A stretch of 64,000 nt of DNA from Flexivirga aerilata (lineage in GTDB: Bacteria > Actinomycetota > Actinomycetes > Actinomycetales > Dermatophilaceae): assembly GCF_013002715.1 (NCBI RefSeq), contig NZ_JABENB010000001.1, forward strand, positions 806,001-870,000, in the 5' to 3' direction. Numbering within the stretch: the first letter of the stretch is position 1; every line of letters starts with the position of its first letter. The translations under genes and the position numbers were made by a program. Under the pieces are notes generated by a model, which saw nothing but the letters and a program-made list of their open reading frames with translations, did no database searches and was not told where the DNA came from. Below are positions 16,105 to 30,129 of this stretch, piece after piece.

Positions 16105-16138
16105 GAAGGCCGCCTCCCACGGATGGGAGGCGGCCTTC
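16105..16138. terminator. Bidirectional terminator
   Basis: GAAGGCCGCCTCCCA and TGGGAGGCGGCCTTC form 15-bp perfect arms with a cgga loop. It separates the plus-strand TetR gene from the minus-strand tRNA-Ala gene. Confidence 0.8.
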
Positions 16139-16151
16139 GATCACACACCAG

Positions 16152-16224
16152 TGGAGCCAAGGGGACTCGAACCCCTAACCCCCTGCTTGCAAAGCAGGTG
16201 CGCTACCAATTGCGCCATGGCCCC
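16152..16224 (-). tRNA. tRNA-Ala (TGC anticodon)
   Basis: The 73-nt minus-strand sequence begins GGGGCCATGGCGCAATTGG and folds as a normal cloverleaf. The anticodon loop is CTTTGCAAA, the T-loop is GGTTCGAGTCC, and the acceptor GGGGCCA pairs with TGGCTCC. CCA is not encoded. Confidence 0.96.
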
Positions 16225-16258
16225 TGGACCACCAGCGCCGCGTGTTCGCGGCGGTGGG

Positions 16259-16387
16259 TCAGCCCTGCTTGGGCTGGTCGGCGGCCTGCGCCCAGAGGTC
16301 CTTGGTCGACTTCTGCTGCTGCATCTTCTGCTTAACGACGGCAGCACCGGCGGCGACGCCGACGAGCAACAAGAGCTTCTTGACCAT
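16259..16387 (-). CDS. DLW-39 family small protein
   Basis: 42 aa: MVKKLLLLVGVAAGAAVV forms a short hydrophobic N-terminal segment, followed by KQKMQQQKSTK and the family hallmark DLWAQAAD near the C-terminus. DLW-39 proteins are short actinobacterial proteins encoded next to the gyrA-proximal tRNA genes, exactly as here between tRNA-Ile and tRNA-Ala. Function is unknown. It is probably membrane-associated by its first helix. Confidence 0.9.
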   Translation of the reverse strand: MVKKLLLLVGVAAGAAVVKQKMQQQKSTKDLWAQAADQPKQG

Positions 16388-16422
16388 GTGCGGGCTCCGA
16401 TCCGACGAGGACGGTGCGGTGG

Positions 16423-16496
16423 TGGGCCTAACTGGACTTGAACCAGTGACCTCTTCCTTATCAGGGAAGCGCTCTAACCGACTGAGCTATAGGCCC
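16423..16496 (-). tRNA. tRNA-Ile (GAT anticodon)
   Basis: 74 nt on the minus strand, beginning GGGCCTATAGCTCAGTCGG. The anticodon loop reads CTGATAA, the T-arm GGTTCAAGTCC, and the acceptor stem GGGCCTA/TAGGCCC is perfect. CCA is not encoded. tRNA-Ile and tRNA-Ala after gyrA are conserved in Actinomycetes. Confidence 0.96.
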
Positions 16497-16616
16497 GTGC
16501 ACCGTTCGAACGCCCCGGCAGAAATCCGCCGTGGGCGCCGAACGAGGCTACCTCACCGAGGGGCGCCACACCAAAACGAGCCGGTATGACGGGAGCCCCG
16601 GTGGGGCGAGGTGTCG

Positions 16617-17224
16617 CTACTCGTCCGACAGCGTCATCTGCACGCCGCCGACGAGCGAGGCGCAGATGTTGTAGAGGAACGCGACCAGCGTGGCCAGCGC
16701 GGTCATCAGCACCACGTCGATCACCGCGATCACCACCGACAGGGAGACGACCCGGCCGAAGCCGATGTAGTCCATGATGTCGAAGGTCGAGCCGTTCTTG
16801 TCGAGCGTGCGCAGCACGTCGTTGAGGTTGCCCCAGACGCCCATGCCCTGCAGCACCGTCCACAGCACGGCGACCATCACGACCATCGCGATGCCGAGCG
16901 CCACCGACAGCAGGAAGGCGATCTTCATCACCGACCACGGGTCGACCCGGGAGAGGGTCAGCCGCACGCGGCGCGGGGTCGAGCGGGCCGGGCGCCGGCC
17001 CTGCGGACCACCCGGTCGCGGGGCGGGACGCCGCGGCTGACCGGGTCGTCCCGGCGTACGGACCGGAGCCTGCTTGCCACCGGGCCGGGGAGCGGTGCGC
17101 GTCGACGAACCGCCCTTGCCGTCACCGGACCCGCTGGATCCGGCTGCGCCCGGCAGCTTGGCTGCGGGCACTTCCGCGGTGCGGGCGGAACCGCCCTCGC
17201 CGCGGCCGTCGGATGCGTCGCTGC

Positions 17225-17228
<4 letters not shown>
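16617..17228 (-). CDS. DUF3566 transmembrane protein
   Basis: 203 aa. The first about 95 residues are disordered and Gly/Pro/Arg-rich. The C-terminal DUF3566 domain has [25 protein letters not shown] leading into one membrane helix, an extracytoplasmic segment ending [20 protein letters not shown], and a second helix. The gene directly follows gyrA with a 4-base ATGA overlap, a conserved arrangement (Rv0007-like), so it is translationally coupled to gyrase. Function is unknown; involvement in envelope growth has been suggested by synteny only. Confidence 0.9.
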
Positions 17229-19921
<2,693 letters not shown>

Positions 19922-19940
19922 TGTCCTTGTCGATCAGCAT

Positions 19941-19954
19941 GTTTCACGTGAATC
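19941..19954. promoter_or_regulatory. parS-like site upstream of gyrA
   Basis: GTTTCACGTGAATC differs from the 14-bp parS core GTTTCACGTGAAAC at one position. It lies 20 bases before the gyrA start, about 18 kb from parAB, within the usual origin-proximal parS domain. Confidence 0.6.
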
Positions 19955-19959
19955 GCTTG

Positions 19960-20198
19960 GCTGGTTGAGTTGCGGAGTCGCTCCGCTGGTTGAGTAGCCG
20001 GAATCGCTTCGCTGGTTGAGTAGCCGGAGGAGCGCAGCGGGGGAGGCGTATCGAAACCAGCCCCTCCTCGGTGAAGCCTTCGCACCTCGCACTCCGCTGC
20101 GCGCATCATCAGATGTCAAGCCCTCGGACCTCTTCCTCGCACTCCGCTTCGGCCGGCGGCTCGCTACGCTTCGCCGCCAACCTCCGCTGCGCGCTTCG
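19960..20198. repeat. Repeat-filled gyrB-gyrA spacer
   Basis: gctggttgagt occurs three times (19960, 19985, 20011), the last two as gctggttgagtagccgga, and ggcgtatcgaaaccagcc at 20047 is the matching inverted end. This is the 'ggttgagtagc...gtatcgaaacc' intergenic repeat seen widely in Micrococcales. Further on, ccgctgcgcgc-tc-tcagatgtcaag occurs at 20094-20120 and again at 20184-20210, where it contains the gyrB stop codon. No gene or promoter is clear. Confidence 0.7.
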
Positions 20199-22304
<2,106 letters not shown>

Positions 22305-22545
22305 TCACGCAGCATGGTGGTCGCATCCGGGCACACAGGCGGCCCGCCGACGTCGCGGCGAGCCGTCAATCGATCGTGTATGCCGAATCAGACTTCCATG
22401 ATAGCTGTTGGTAGCCCGTCAGTGGCGCGTGGCACGCCCTGAACGCCGATGTGAGCCGCGAACCCACCCTCCGCCGACTCCCCACACCTGACCTGGTCCG
22501 GAAATCGGCTCACGCAACGCTCAGCGCACCCGTCCGGTGCCGGTC

Positions 22546-22770
22546 CACTTGTCCATCTTCTGCGCACTTGTCCACGGTTGGCCGACTTGTCCGCTGGGTG
22601 CGGACTTGTCCACGGTTGGCCGACTTGTCCGCTGGGTGCGGACTTGTCCACGTTTGGCGGACTTGTCACGTGCTACAGCACGTGACAAGTCCACCCACTA
22701 CGTGACAAGTCGACGTCAACGTGACAAGTGCGGGTCCGACGTGACAAGTCCGCCCGCAACGTGACAAGTC
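22546..22770. repeat. Convergent array of 12 ACTTGTC words at 19-20-bp spacing
   Basis: Seven direct copies of ACTTGTC begin at 22547, 22566, 22585, 22604, 22623, 22642 and 22661, each exactly 19 bp apart. Five inverted copies (GACAAGT) begin at 22684, 22704, 22723, 22743 and 22763, 19-20 bp apart. Copies 2-3 and 4-5 form a perfect 38-bp higher-order repeat. The halves meet at a 34-bp palindrome. The array fills the 491-bp space between gyrB and the Ser-rich membrane-protein gene; the rest (22296-22545) shows only the gyrB ribosome binding site. Confidence 0.85.
22659..22692. repeat. 34-bp central palindrome of the array
   Basis: Perfect 16-bp arms (GGACTTGTCACGTGCT and its complement) flank a 2-bp centre at 22675-22676. 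Each arm holds a CACGTG core. It is where the direct and inverted halves of the array meet. Confidence 0.85.
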
Positions 22771-22786
22771 CGCGCCGGTATGGCGG

Positions 22787-23641
22787 CTACTTGCGCAGCA
22801 TGTAGACCGTGGCGTTGGTGGTCGTCACGCAGGTGACGATCTGGCCGGCGGTGCAGGTGACGTCGTAGCTCTGGTGCGTCTCGGGCGAGGTCGCCGAGAA
22901 CGACGCGTTGCCGTCGGCGTCCTTGGCCGACTGGTAGCGGGACGCGACGACGCCGGCGAAGGCGCAGGTGGTGCGCGGGCCGGTGCCGTAGTCGGCGCCG
23001 CCCGGGCACGGACTCGCCGACGCGGGCAGGTCGGTGGCGTAGCTGGTGCTGGGGGACGCCGAGCTCGACTCCGACGACGGCGACGAGGATGCGGAGGACT
23101 CCGACGAGGACGACGGCTGTGACTCGGACTGTGTCGGCGACTGCTCGGTCGGCGAGTGGGTCTGGGTCTTGGTCACCGTCTGGGTCGGCAGCGGGGAGTT
23201 GGCCTGCGAGCTGCCGTTGTTGTTCGACCGGGTCAGCGCGATCGCGGCGACCACGCCGACGACCAGCAGCGAGGCCACGATGACCAGCACCGGCGCCCAC
23301 GCATTGCCGCGCCGCCGCTGCTCCTGCTCCTGCCCGTAGTAGGGGCCGCCGCCCTGCTCGTAGCCGTAGTAGTCCTCGTCCGGGCGCGGCGGCTGCACGT
23401 AACTGTGCTGGTCGCCATACCCCTGCCCGCCCGCACCGTATGACGGGGGCTGCGCCGCCTGGGTGCGGTCGTCATAGGGGTCGGTGCCGGCCCGGTCGTC
23501 GTAGGGCGCCTCGCCCCACGCCGTGGCGTCCGGATCGCGCTGCTCGGGCCGTCGGGCGTTCCGGTCGGTGAAGAAATGGTCGAACTCGTCCCGGCCCCCG
23601 CGCGGGTCTTTCCCGTCCTGACCAGGCTGGTCATGACTCAC
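22787..23641 (-). CDS. Ser-rich single-pass membrane protein, unknown
   Basis: 284 aa. The first about 115 residues are hydrophilic and rich in Asp, Arg, Tyr, Gly and Pro (YGYEQGGGPYYGQEQEQ). One membrane helix follows (WAPVLVIVASLLVVGVVAAIAL, near 120-141), then a 65-residue Ser/Thr/Pro linker (SSSSESSASSSPSSESSS) and a small C-terminal domain with four cysteines (PCPGG, TTCAF, DVTC, IVTC) likely to form two disulfides outside the cell. It looks like a type II surface or wall-spanning sensor. I do not recognise a function. It is transcribed toward the repeat array. Confidence 0.75.
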   Translation of the reverse strand: MSHDQPGQDGKDPRGGRDEFDHFFTDRNARRPEQRDPDATAWGEAPYDDRAGTDPYDDRTQAAQPPSYGAGGQGYGDQHSYVQPPRPDEDYYGYEQGGGPYYGQEQEQRRRGNAWAPVLVIVASLLVVGVVAAIALTRSNNNGSSQANSPLPTQTVTKTQTHSPTEQSPTQSESQPSSSSESSASSSPSSESSSASPSTSYATDLPASASPCPGGADYGTGPRTTCAFAGVVASRYQSAKDADGNASFSATSPETHQSYDVTCTAGQIVTCVTTTNATVYMLRK

Positions 23642-23754
23642 GTGTCTACTGCTTCCTGCCGGTGCCGGTGTGCAAAAACGCCTTCACTGTAAGCGCATCA
23701 CGCGGTGCCCGGCCAAATGTTCGCGGTCGTCCTCAGCGACTTCTCATCGACTTC

Positions 23755-24336
23755 TCATCCGTAGGTGTCGCGCGGTCCGCGGCCACCGTGCGCCTTGCGC
23801 GGACCCTTCGCCCAACTCGGCGCGTTGGGTCCGACGACCCGCAGTTCCTGCACCACGTCGGGTCCGACGGCCTGTTCCATCTTGCCGAGGAGCGTCGAGC
23901 TGAGCAGCCGCAGCTGGGTGGCCCACGCGGTGGATTCGGCGCGCACGGTCAGCACCCCGTCGGTGAAGGTCACCGGCCGGGCGTGGGCCGCGACGTCGGG
24001 CCCGACGATCTCCTCCCACCGGCCCATGACCGAGCCGGCCGCGACGTCGACCTGCCAGCCGCGGTCGACCAGCAGCTTGTCGAGTTGGTCGCCGAGCACT
24101 CCGGGGTCGCGGCCGTCGTCGCGGGCGCGTCCGGTGCCGAGGTCGCCGGCCTTGCGGGCCCGGCGCCGCACGGGCGCGCCGGGCCGAAAACCCTTGTCCC
24201 GTGCGCTCAGTCGGGCGCGGCGCAGCGCATCGCGTGCCGCGTCGAGCGCGTCGGTGCCGTCGTTCTCCGAGGCATCGTCCGCAAGATTCCCCGGCGTGTC
24301 CGGCTCCTGCCCGTTCCGGCCGTCCTCAGTCGTCAT
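23755..24336 (-). CDS. dciA: DciA family replicative helicase loader (DUF721)
   Basis: 193 aa. The C-terminal DUF721/DciA domain is clear: DRGWQVDVAAGSVMGRWEEIVGPDVAAHARP and ESTAWATQLRLLSSTLLGKMEQ with the conserved tryptophan, followed by a basic tail. The N-terminus is disordered. DciA is the ancestral helicase operator that helps load DnaB at the origin in bacteria without DnaC/DnaI. Position between recF and gyrB (Rv0004-like) is conserved. It overlaps recF by 11 bases, so the two are translationally coupled. Confidence 0.92.
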   Translation of the reverse strand: MTTEDGRNGQEPDTPGNLADDASENDGTDALDAARDALRRARLSARDKGFRPGAPVRRRARKAGDLGTGRARDDGRDPGVLGDQLDKLLVDRGWQVDVAAGSVMGRWEEIVGPDVAAHARPVTFTDGVLTVRAESTAWATQLRLLSSTLLGKMEQAVGPDVVQELRVVGPNAPSWAKGPRKAHGGRGPRDTYG

Positions 24337-25474
24337 CGGCCTTCACCTGCCCGAGAGTGACGGTGAAGGTGCGGCCGGTCAGCGAGTCGGGCACGTCGTC
24401 GCCGACCGCTGCGGTGATCAGCACCTGTTCGCAGTCGGCGACCATCAGCGCGAGGCGGCGCCGGCGGCCGGCGTCGAGCTCGGCGAAGACGTCGTCCAGC
24501 ACCAGCACCGGGTCGGTGCCGAGGTCGTGCCGCAAGAGTTGGAAGGCCGCGATCCGCAGGCCGAGCGCGAAGGACCACGACTCGCCGTGACTGGCATACC
24601 CCTTGGCCGGCAACGAGCCGAGCTGCAGCACGACGTCGTCGCGGTGCGGGCCGACCAGCGTCTGGCCGCGCTCGACCTCGGCGCGGTGCTGCTGCTCGAA
24701 CGTCTTGGCAAATCCCGCCTCGAGCTCGCCGACGTCCGGCACCTCCCCGGCGGCGAGCTGGTCGGCCAGTTCGTCATACATCGAGCTCTTGTATGACGTC
24801 CGCGCGTCCGACTGGCCGGCGCTGACCTCGTCATACGCCAGCTGGAGGTAGGGCTGCAGGTCGCGCAACAGCCGCAACCGGGCGTAGACGAGGTTGGCAC
24901 CCACCTTCGCCAGATGGCTGTCCCAGACCGGCAGGGTCGCGAGCGCGGCCTGCCGATCCGCAGCGGTACGAGCGGTTTTCAGCAACGCGTTGCGTTGCTT
25001 CAGGATCTTGTCGTAGTCGGCGCGCGCCCCCGCCCAGCGCGGTTGCCGGGCGACGAGCAGATCGTCGAGGAACCGGCGGCGTTCGCTCGGGTCGCCCTTG
25101 ACCAGGGCAAGGTCCTCCGGCGCGAAGAGCACGGTGCGCAGCTTGCCGAGCAGGTCGCGCGGGCGGGTGAGCGGCGACCGGCCGAGGCGCGCCCGGTTGG
25201 CGCGGCCGGGGTTGATCTCGAGCTCCAGCTGCTGCTCGCGGCCGTCGCGCAGGACCGCGGCCCGCACGATCGCCTGCCCTGCGCCGGCGCGCACCAGCGG
25301 CGCGTCCTGCGCGACCCGGTGCGAGGAGAGGCTCGCCAGGTAGCCGAGCGCCTCGACGATGTTGGTCTTGCCCTGCCCGTTCAGGCCGACGAACGTCGTG
25401 ACGCCGCTCGTGAGTTCGAGGTCGGCCGACTCGTAGGACCGGAAGTCCTGCAAGGTCAGGTGACGCACGAACAC
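24326..25474 (-). CDS. recF: DNA replication and repair protein RecF
   Basis: 382 aa from a GTG (VFVRHLTLQDFRSY), chosen because RecF proteins start with this block. The Walker A loop is GLNGQGKTN (near residues 31-39), the ABC signature region lies near FALGLRIAAFQLL, and the Walker B is LVLDDVFAELD. It is an SMC-like ATPase that helps load RecA at gapped DNA. Gene order dnaN-gnd-recF-dciA-gyrB is actinobacterial, but here an antiporter, DUF3422, methyltransferase and esterase genes lie between gnd/dnaN and recF. Confidence 0.96.
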   Translation of the reverse strand: MFVRHLTLQDFRSYESADLELTSGVTTFVGLNGQGKTNIVEALGYLASLSSHRVAQDAPLVRAGAGQAIVRAAVLRDGREQQLELEINPGRANRARLGRSPLTRPRDLLGKLRTVLFAPEDLALVKGDPSERRRFLDDLLVARQPRWAGARADYDKILKQRNALLKTARTAADRQAALATLPVWDSHLAKVGANLVYARLRLLRDLQPYLQLAYDEVSAGQSDARTSYKSSMYDELADQLAAGEVPDVGELEAGFAKTFEQQHRAEVERGQTLVGPHRDDVVLQLGSLPAKGYASHGESWSFALGLRIAAFQLLRHDLGTDPVLVLDDVFAELDAGRRRRLALMVADCEQVLITAAVGDDVPDSLTGRTFTVTLGQVKADDD

Positions 25475-25572
25475 GTCCGCAAGTCTAGGAGCCGTTTCGC
25501 CGGGGGCCGCCCGCACGCGGCATACAGCAAACGTCCAGCAGACGTTCGGCGGCGGTGCCTAGCGTGCGGCGG

Positions 25573-26628
25573 GTGAGCCTGACGGGGGACGCGTTCTACT
25601 ACGCCTTGATCGCGGGCACGGTGCTGATGGCCGTGCTGTCGCTGCTGCTGTGGGGCCGGGTGCGGGGCCCGGGAGTGGTGCGCGTCGCCCAGCGACTGGT
25701 GCTGCTGGTGCTCTGTCAGGTGTGTGCGATCGCGGTCGCCGGCACGTGGGTCAACAACCACTACGGCCTCTATGCCTCGTGGTCGGACCTGCTCGGCACC
25801 AACTCCTCGTCGCACCTGGTGATGTCCGGACCGCCCCCGCAGACCGCCGACTTCACCCGTTACGAGGGCGGCACGGTCAGCACCTTCTTCCGCGGTCCGC
25901 ACTCACGGCTGGCCGGTCAGGTGATCGTCTGGACGCCGCCGCAGTATGCCGAAAAGGCCTACCGCCACACGAATTTCCCGGTCATCGAGTTGCTGCACGG
26001 TGACCCGGGCGAGCCGCAGGACTGGATCACCCGGGGCGGCATGCCGGGCCGCCTGGCGCAGTTCATGGCCGACGGGAGGATAAAACCCGCGCTTGTGGTG
26101 ATGCCGCAGATCTATCCCGGCGGCGTCGAGACCGACTGCTCGGACACCTCGCAGTCGAAGGTCGCGACCTGGATGGCGCAGGACGTCCCGGCACTGCTCG
26201 ACCGGCACTTCCGGGTCGAGCACACGCCGCGGGCGTGGGCGCTGGTCGGCATCTCCACCGGCGGCCTGTGCGCGATCAAGCTGCCCATGCAATATCCGAA
26301 GGTGTTCGGGATCGGGGCCGGCATGGACGCCGACCCGTTCGCCGGGGACCCGTCGGTGCTGACCGACACCGCCGAGCGGGTGCGCAACGCGCCGCTGGAG
26401 CTGGCCACGAAGCGTCCGCCGGTGCAGCTCTACGCGGCGACTAGCGCACAGGACACGTGGAGTCCGCCGTCCAACATCGCGGCGCTCGCCGCGGCGGTGC
26501 GGCCGCCCACCGTGCTCGCCCCGGCATACATCGAGCGCGACGGTGGGCACAACTGGCAGACCTGGGCCCGCATGGAACCGGCGTTGTTCAGCTGGCTGGA
26601 CGGGGTGCTCGCCCCACCGGCGCAGTGA
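25573..26628 (+). CDS. Membrane-anchored esterase (Fes/antigen-85-like fold)
   Basis: 351 aa from a GTG with TAGCGT 7 nt before it (leaderless type). Two N-terminal hydrophobic helices (FYYALIAGTVLMAVLSLLLW and LVLLVLCQVCAIAVAGTWV) anchor an extracytoplasmic esterase-D domain: FPVIELLHGDPGEPQDW, nucleophile elbow GISTGG, a later Asp region and DGGHNWQTW with the catalytic histidine. Proteins of this shape are related to mycolyltransferase/antigen-85 folds; mycolate genes are not evident here. It probably acts on envelope lipids or glycans. It is divergent from recF, and its end overlaps the convergent methyltransferase gene by 41 bases. Confidence 0.82.
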   Translation: MSLTGDAFYYALIAGTVLMAVLSLLLWGRVRGPGVVRVAQRLVLLVLCQVCAIAVAGTWVNNHYGLYASWSDLLGTNSSSHLVMSGPPPQTADFTRYEGGTVSTFFRGPHSRLAGQVIVWTPPQYAEKAYRHTNFPVIELLHGDPGEPQDWITRGGMPGRLAQFMADGRIKPALVVMPQIYPGGVETDCSDTSQSKVATWMAQDVPALLDRHFRVEHTPRAWALVGISTGGLCAIKLPMQYPKVFGIGAGMDADPFAGDPSVLTDTAERVRNAPLELATKRPPVQLYAATSAQDTWSPPSNIAALAAAVRPPTVLAPAYIERDGGHNWQTWARMEPALFSWLDGVLAPPAQ

Positions 26629-27400
26629 GTCGCGCGAGGTGCACGATCAGGTCGGCCCGCAGCGTCACCCGCGCGGGCAGGACAGCGCGGACCTGTTCGA
26701 GGACCTCGGCCCGATCACGTTGGGGCAGTTGCAGATAGGCCGAGATCGTGCCGAGGTGTCCGATGAAATCGTCGCGGCTCAGCGGCACCGCTCGCGCGAT
26801 CGTCTCCTGCCGTATGTCGGTGAACCCGCTCACCGTCAGCAGCTCGCTGCCGGGCCACTGCATCGCACTGTCGGCCGCGGTGCCGTCCGGCGCGGGGATG
26901 TGGTGGTCGCCGCCGAGGTAGGGGCGGGTGATGTCCGCAACCGTGGCGTCGAGGTCGGGGTCGGCGAGATCCATCGGTCCACCGAAGGACGCGAAAACTC
27001 CTCTGCTGCCAAGCAATCGGGAAATTCTGCTCCACCGGGTCGCCGGATCGGTCCAGTGCAACGCCGCGGCGGCGAAAACCAGATCGAAGCCGCCGGCCGG
27101 GTCCAGGTCGTCGGGTTGGTCCAGCTGTTCGAGCGTGCCCTGCCGGACCGTGACGGTGTCCGGCACGTGCCGACGCAGCTCGGTCAGCATGGCGGCGTCG
27201 GGATCCGTTGCGGTGACAGCGATTCCGCGGGCGGCGAAGGCGCGGGTGGCCTTGCCGGTGCCCGCCCCGATCTCCAGCGCGGTGCGCACCGGTTGTCCGG
27301 CGTAGTCGAGCACCAGGTCGACCAGCTCATCCGGATAGCCCGGCCGAAACCGCTCGTATGCCGCGGCGACCGCGCCGAAACTGGTGGCCCGGCTCGTCAT
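26588..27400 (-). CDS. Class I SAM-dependent methyltransferase
   Basis: 270 aa. The SAM-binding motif I is ALEIGAGTGKATRAF (near residues 38-52), with VTATDPDAAML as the acidic post-I segment and FDLVFAAAALHWTDP as motif II. The family is that of UbiE/Trans-aconitate-like small-molecule methyltransferases; the substrate is unknown. It follows the DUF3422 gene by 4 bases and is probably co-transcribed with it. Confidence 0.88.
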   Translation of the reverse strand: MTSRATSFGAVAAAYERFRPGYPDELVDLVLDYAGQPVRTALEIGAGTGKATRAFAARGIAVTATDPDAAMLTELRRHVPDTVTVRQGTLEQLDQPDDLDPAGGFDLVFAAAALHWTDPATRWSRISRLLGSRGVFASFGGPMDLADPDLDATVADITRPYLGGDHHIPAPDGTAADSAMQWPGSELLTVSGFTDIRQETIARAVPLSRDDFIGHLGTISAYLQLPQRDRAEVLEQVRAVLPARVTLRADLIVHLARLTAPVGRAPRPAS

Positions 27401-27404
27401 ACGC

Positions 27405-28703
27405 TCACCGGCTGTCGTGGGGGTGGGTCATCCGGCGATGGATGCGTCCCCGGATCATCCGCATGCCGCACCAGGTGAGGGCGATCACGACCGGCACGCA
27501 ACAGGCGAGCACCCAGGCCTTGTTCAGCCCGTGCTCCTCGGCGAACGGCGCGAGGACATAGGAGAGCAGCGCGATCGCGTAGTAGCTGATCGCGATGACC
27601 GACAGGCCCTCGACCGTCGTCTGCAGTTGCAGCTGCATCTCGCCGCGTTCGTCGAGCGATCGCAGCAGCTCCTGGTTCTGGGCGGTGCGGGAGACGTCGA
27701 CGCGGGTGCGCAGCAGGTCGCCGGCGCGGCTCGCGCGGCTCAGCATCCGGTCCAGCCGCGCCTCGCCGGCGAAGGCGGTCCGGATCGAGGGTTCGTAGCG
27801 CCGGGCGAGGAAGTCGCGCAGCGTCTGCCGGCCGCGGAAGCGCTCGTCGCCGAGGGCGTCCAGCCTGCTCTCGACGATGGCGGCATACGCCTGGGTGGCA
27901 CCGAGGCGGAAGTCGTTCTGCATCGCGAGGGCTTCCAATTCGCCGGTGAGAGTGAGCAATTCGTGCAGCACCTCCTCGGCGTTGCGCTCCTCGGAGTCGA
28001 CGTGCTCGACGAGGGTGCGCAGTTTCGGGTCGAGCTGGTTGAGCCGCGAGGTCAGCTCCCGGGAGCTGAGGAAGCCGATCATCGCCAGCGCCCGGTAGGT
28101 CTCGAGGTCGAGCAGCCGCTGGACGGTGTAACCGGTGCGGCCGGGGCCGGTCTCGGGGGAGACGAAGACGACGAAACGGGTGTACCCGTACTCGTCGCGG
28201 CGGAAGTCGCCGGCAATGACCGCGCCGCCGTCGAGCACCCGCATGACGATGGTGCGACGCGGATCGAGCCACTGCTCGAGTTGCGCGACGAGCTGCGCGT
28301 CGTCGGCCGGCATAGGCAGCACCTCGATGACGACCGCGGCGATGCGCCGGGCGTTGCCTGACGCCTCCCATTCGGGCGGGAAGAGCGCGGCCGGGTCGGC
28401 CGAGAACGGCGCGGACCGGTTGTTGCGCAGCAGCGCGGTGTACCCGGCGTACTCGGTGTGGTTCTCCCAGTCGATGGTGTAGCCGCGCCGCTCGAACTCG
28501 AAGCTGCGCCGGTCCGGCACCGGCTCGCCGGCGAGCTCCGACAGCATCCGCCGGTCCTCGGCACGGTCGCGCGCGACGGAGTCGCCGGGGTCCTTCAGGG
28601 CCAGGTGCACCACCCGCGCCGGCGCGCTGAAGCGCGGCGCCGCCCGGGCGTGGAGCTCATCGAGCAGTGGCCGCCGCAGCGGGTGTTCGACCTCGGTAGT
28701 CAC
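27405..28703 (-). CDS. DUF3422 family membrane protein
   Basis: 432 aa. The start HPLRRPLLDELHARAAP and the internal NNRSAPFSADPAALFPPEW segment match DUF3422. A helical region follows, ending in two C-terminal hydrophobic helices (SVIAISYYAIALLSYVLAPF and WVLACCVPVVIALTWCGM) with basic tail, so it is anchored at its C-terminus with a large cytoplasmic domain. The layout resembles CorA-like or membrane-fission coiled-coil proteins, but no function is established. Its promoter must read from the repeat-rich region upstream. Confidence 0.85.
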   Translation of the reverse strand: MTTEVEHPLRRPLLDELHARAAPRFSAPARVVHLALKDPGDSVARDRAEDRRMLSELAGEPVPDRRSFEFERRGYTIDWENHTEYAGYTALLRNNRSAPFSADPAALFPPEWEASGNARRIAAVVIEVLPMPADDAQLVAQLEQWLDPRRTIVMRVLDGGAVIAGDFRRDEYGYTRFVVFVSPETGPGRTGYTVQRLLDLETYRALAMIGFLSSRELTSRLNQLDPKLRTLVEHVDSEERNAEEVLHELLTLTGELEALAMQNDFRLGATQAYAAIVESRLDALGDERFRGRQTLRDFLARRYEPSIRTAFAGEARLDRMLSRASRAGDLLRTRVDVSRTAQNQELLRSLDERGEMQLQLQTTVEGLSVIAISYYAIALLSYVLAPFAEEHGLNKAWVLACCVPVVIALTWCGMRMIRGRIHRRMTHPHDSR

Positions 28704-28784
28704 GGCGAAACCCTAGCGACGATCACGTCCCCCGGCGGCTCAAGCCGCCGACCCGATCACCACACATCGAGCGGCCCACAACGG

Positions 28785-29125
28785 CATCGAGAGGTACACG
28801 AAAGCGGGCCGCTCTCGTGTGCCTCTCGATGCGGGAGTGTGCCTCTCGGTGAGGGGCGGCGCGGAGACGACCTGCGAGGAGTCGGAGCAGAAGGCGTGGT
28901 GATGACAACCAACGGTGGGCGGCGCGAGGAATGCCACAGAGGACCGCTGCGACGACGACCAGGTCACGCAGGGACTCGAGCGAACGTAGTGAGCCGGGTC
29001 CCTGCGTGACCTGCGAGGAGTCGGAGCAGAAGGCTCCGTGGCGATGACAACCAACGGTGGGCGGCGCCGATGGAGGACGAAGTCCGATCTCGGCCCCGCC
29101 CACCGTTGCGAGGAATGCCACAGAA
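28785..29125. repeat. Composite of inverted and direct intergenic repeats
   Basis: Within the 430-bp gap between DUF3422 and gnd: (i) 17-bp arms 28785-28801 / 28815-28831 with one mismatch (core cgagaggtacacga) plus a third copy of gtgtgcctctcggt; (ii) a direct repeat starting acctgcgaggagtcggagc at 28870 and 29009, both running on to gaggaatgccacaga; (iii) a perfect 15-bp inverted repeat CAGGTCACGCAGGGA at 28960-28974 / 28999-29013; (iv) caacggtgggcgg / ccgcccaccgttg inside the second copy. No ORF is supported here. Confidence 0.75.
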
Positions 29126-29133
29126 GATTCAGC

Positions 29134-30045
<912 letters not shown>

Positions 30046-30129
30046 GCCGCGCCTTTCCTTGATGCCCAAAAGTTCGTCGCCCTGACGCTACTCGCGCTGC
30101 CCGGACCTGCGCTGCCCGGGCCGGGCAAA

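Noticed and set aside
22546..22662. Simple DnaA-box cluster reading of the array
   Set aside because: The constant part is ACTTGTC, with variation inside the last bases of the DnaA box (TCCACG, TCCGCT, TCACGT), so DnaA is only one possibility.
22537..22764. A short plus-strand ORF through the 19-bp array
   Set aside because: It crosses both halves of the inverted array, has no ribosome binding site, and its protein lacks any repeat logic.
22546..22770. CRISPR array
   Set aside because: Units are 19 bp with a 7-bp core, no 25-40-bp repeats or unique spacers, and the orientation flips half way; no cas genes are near.
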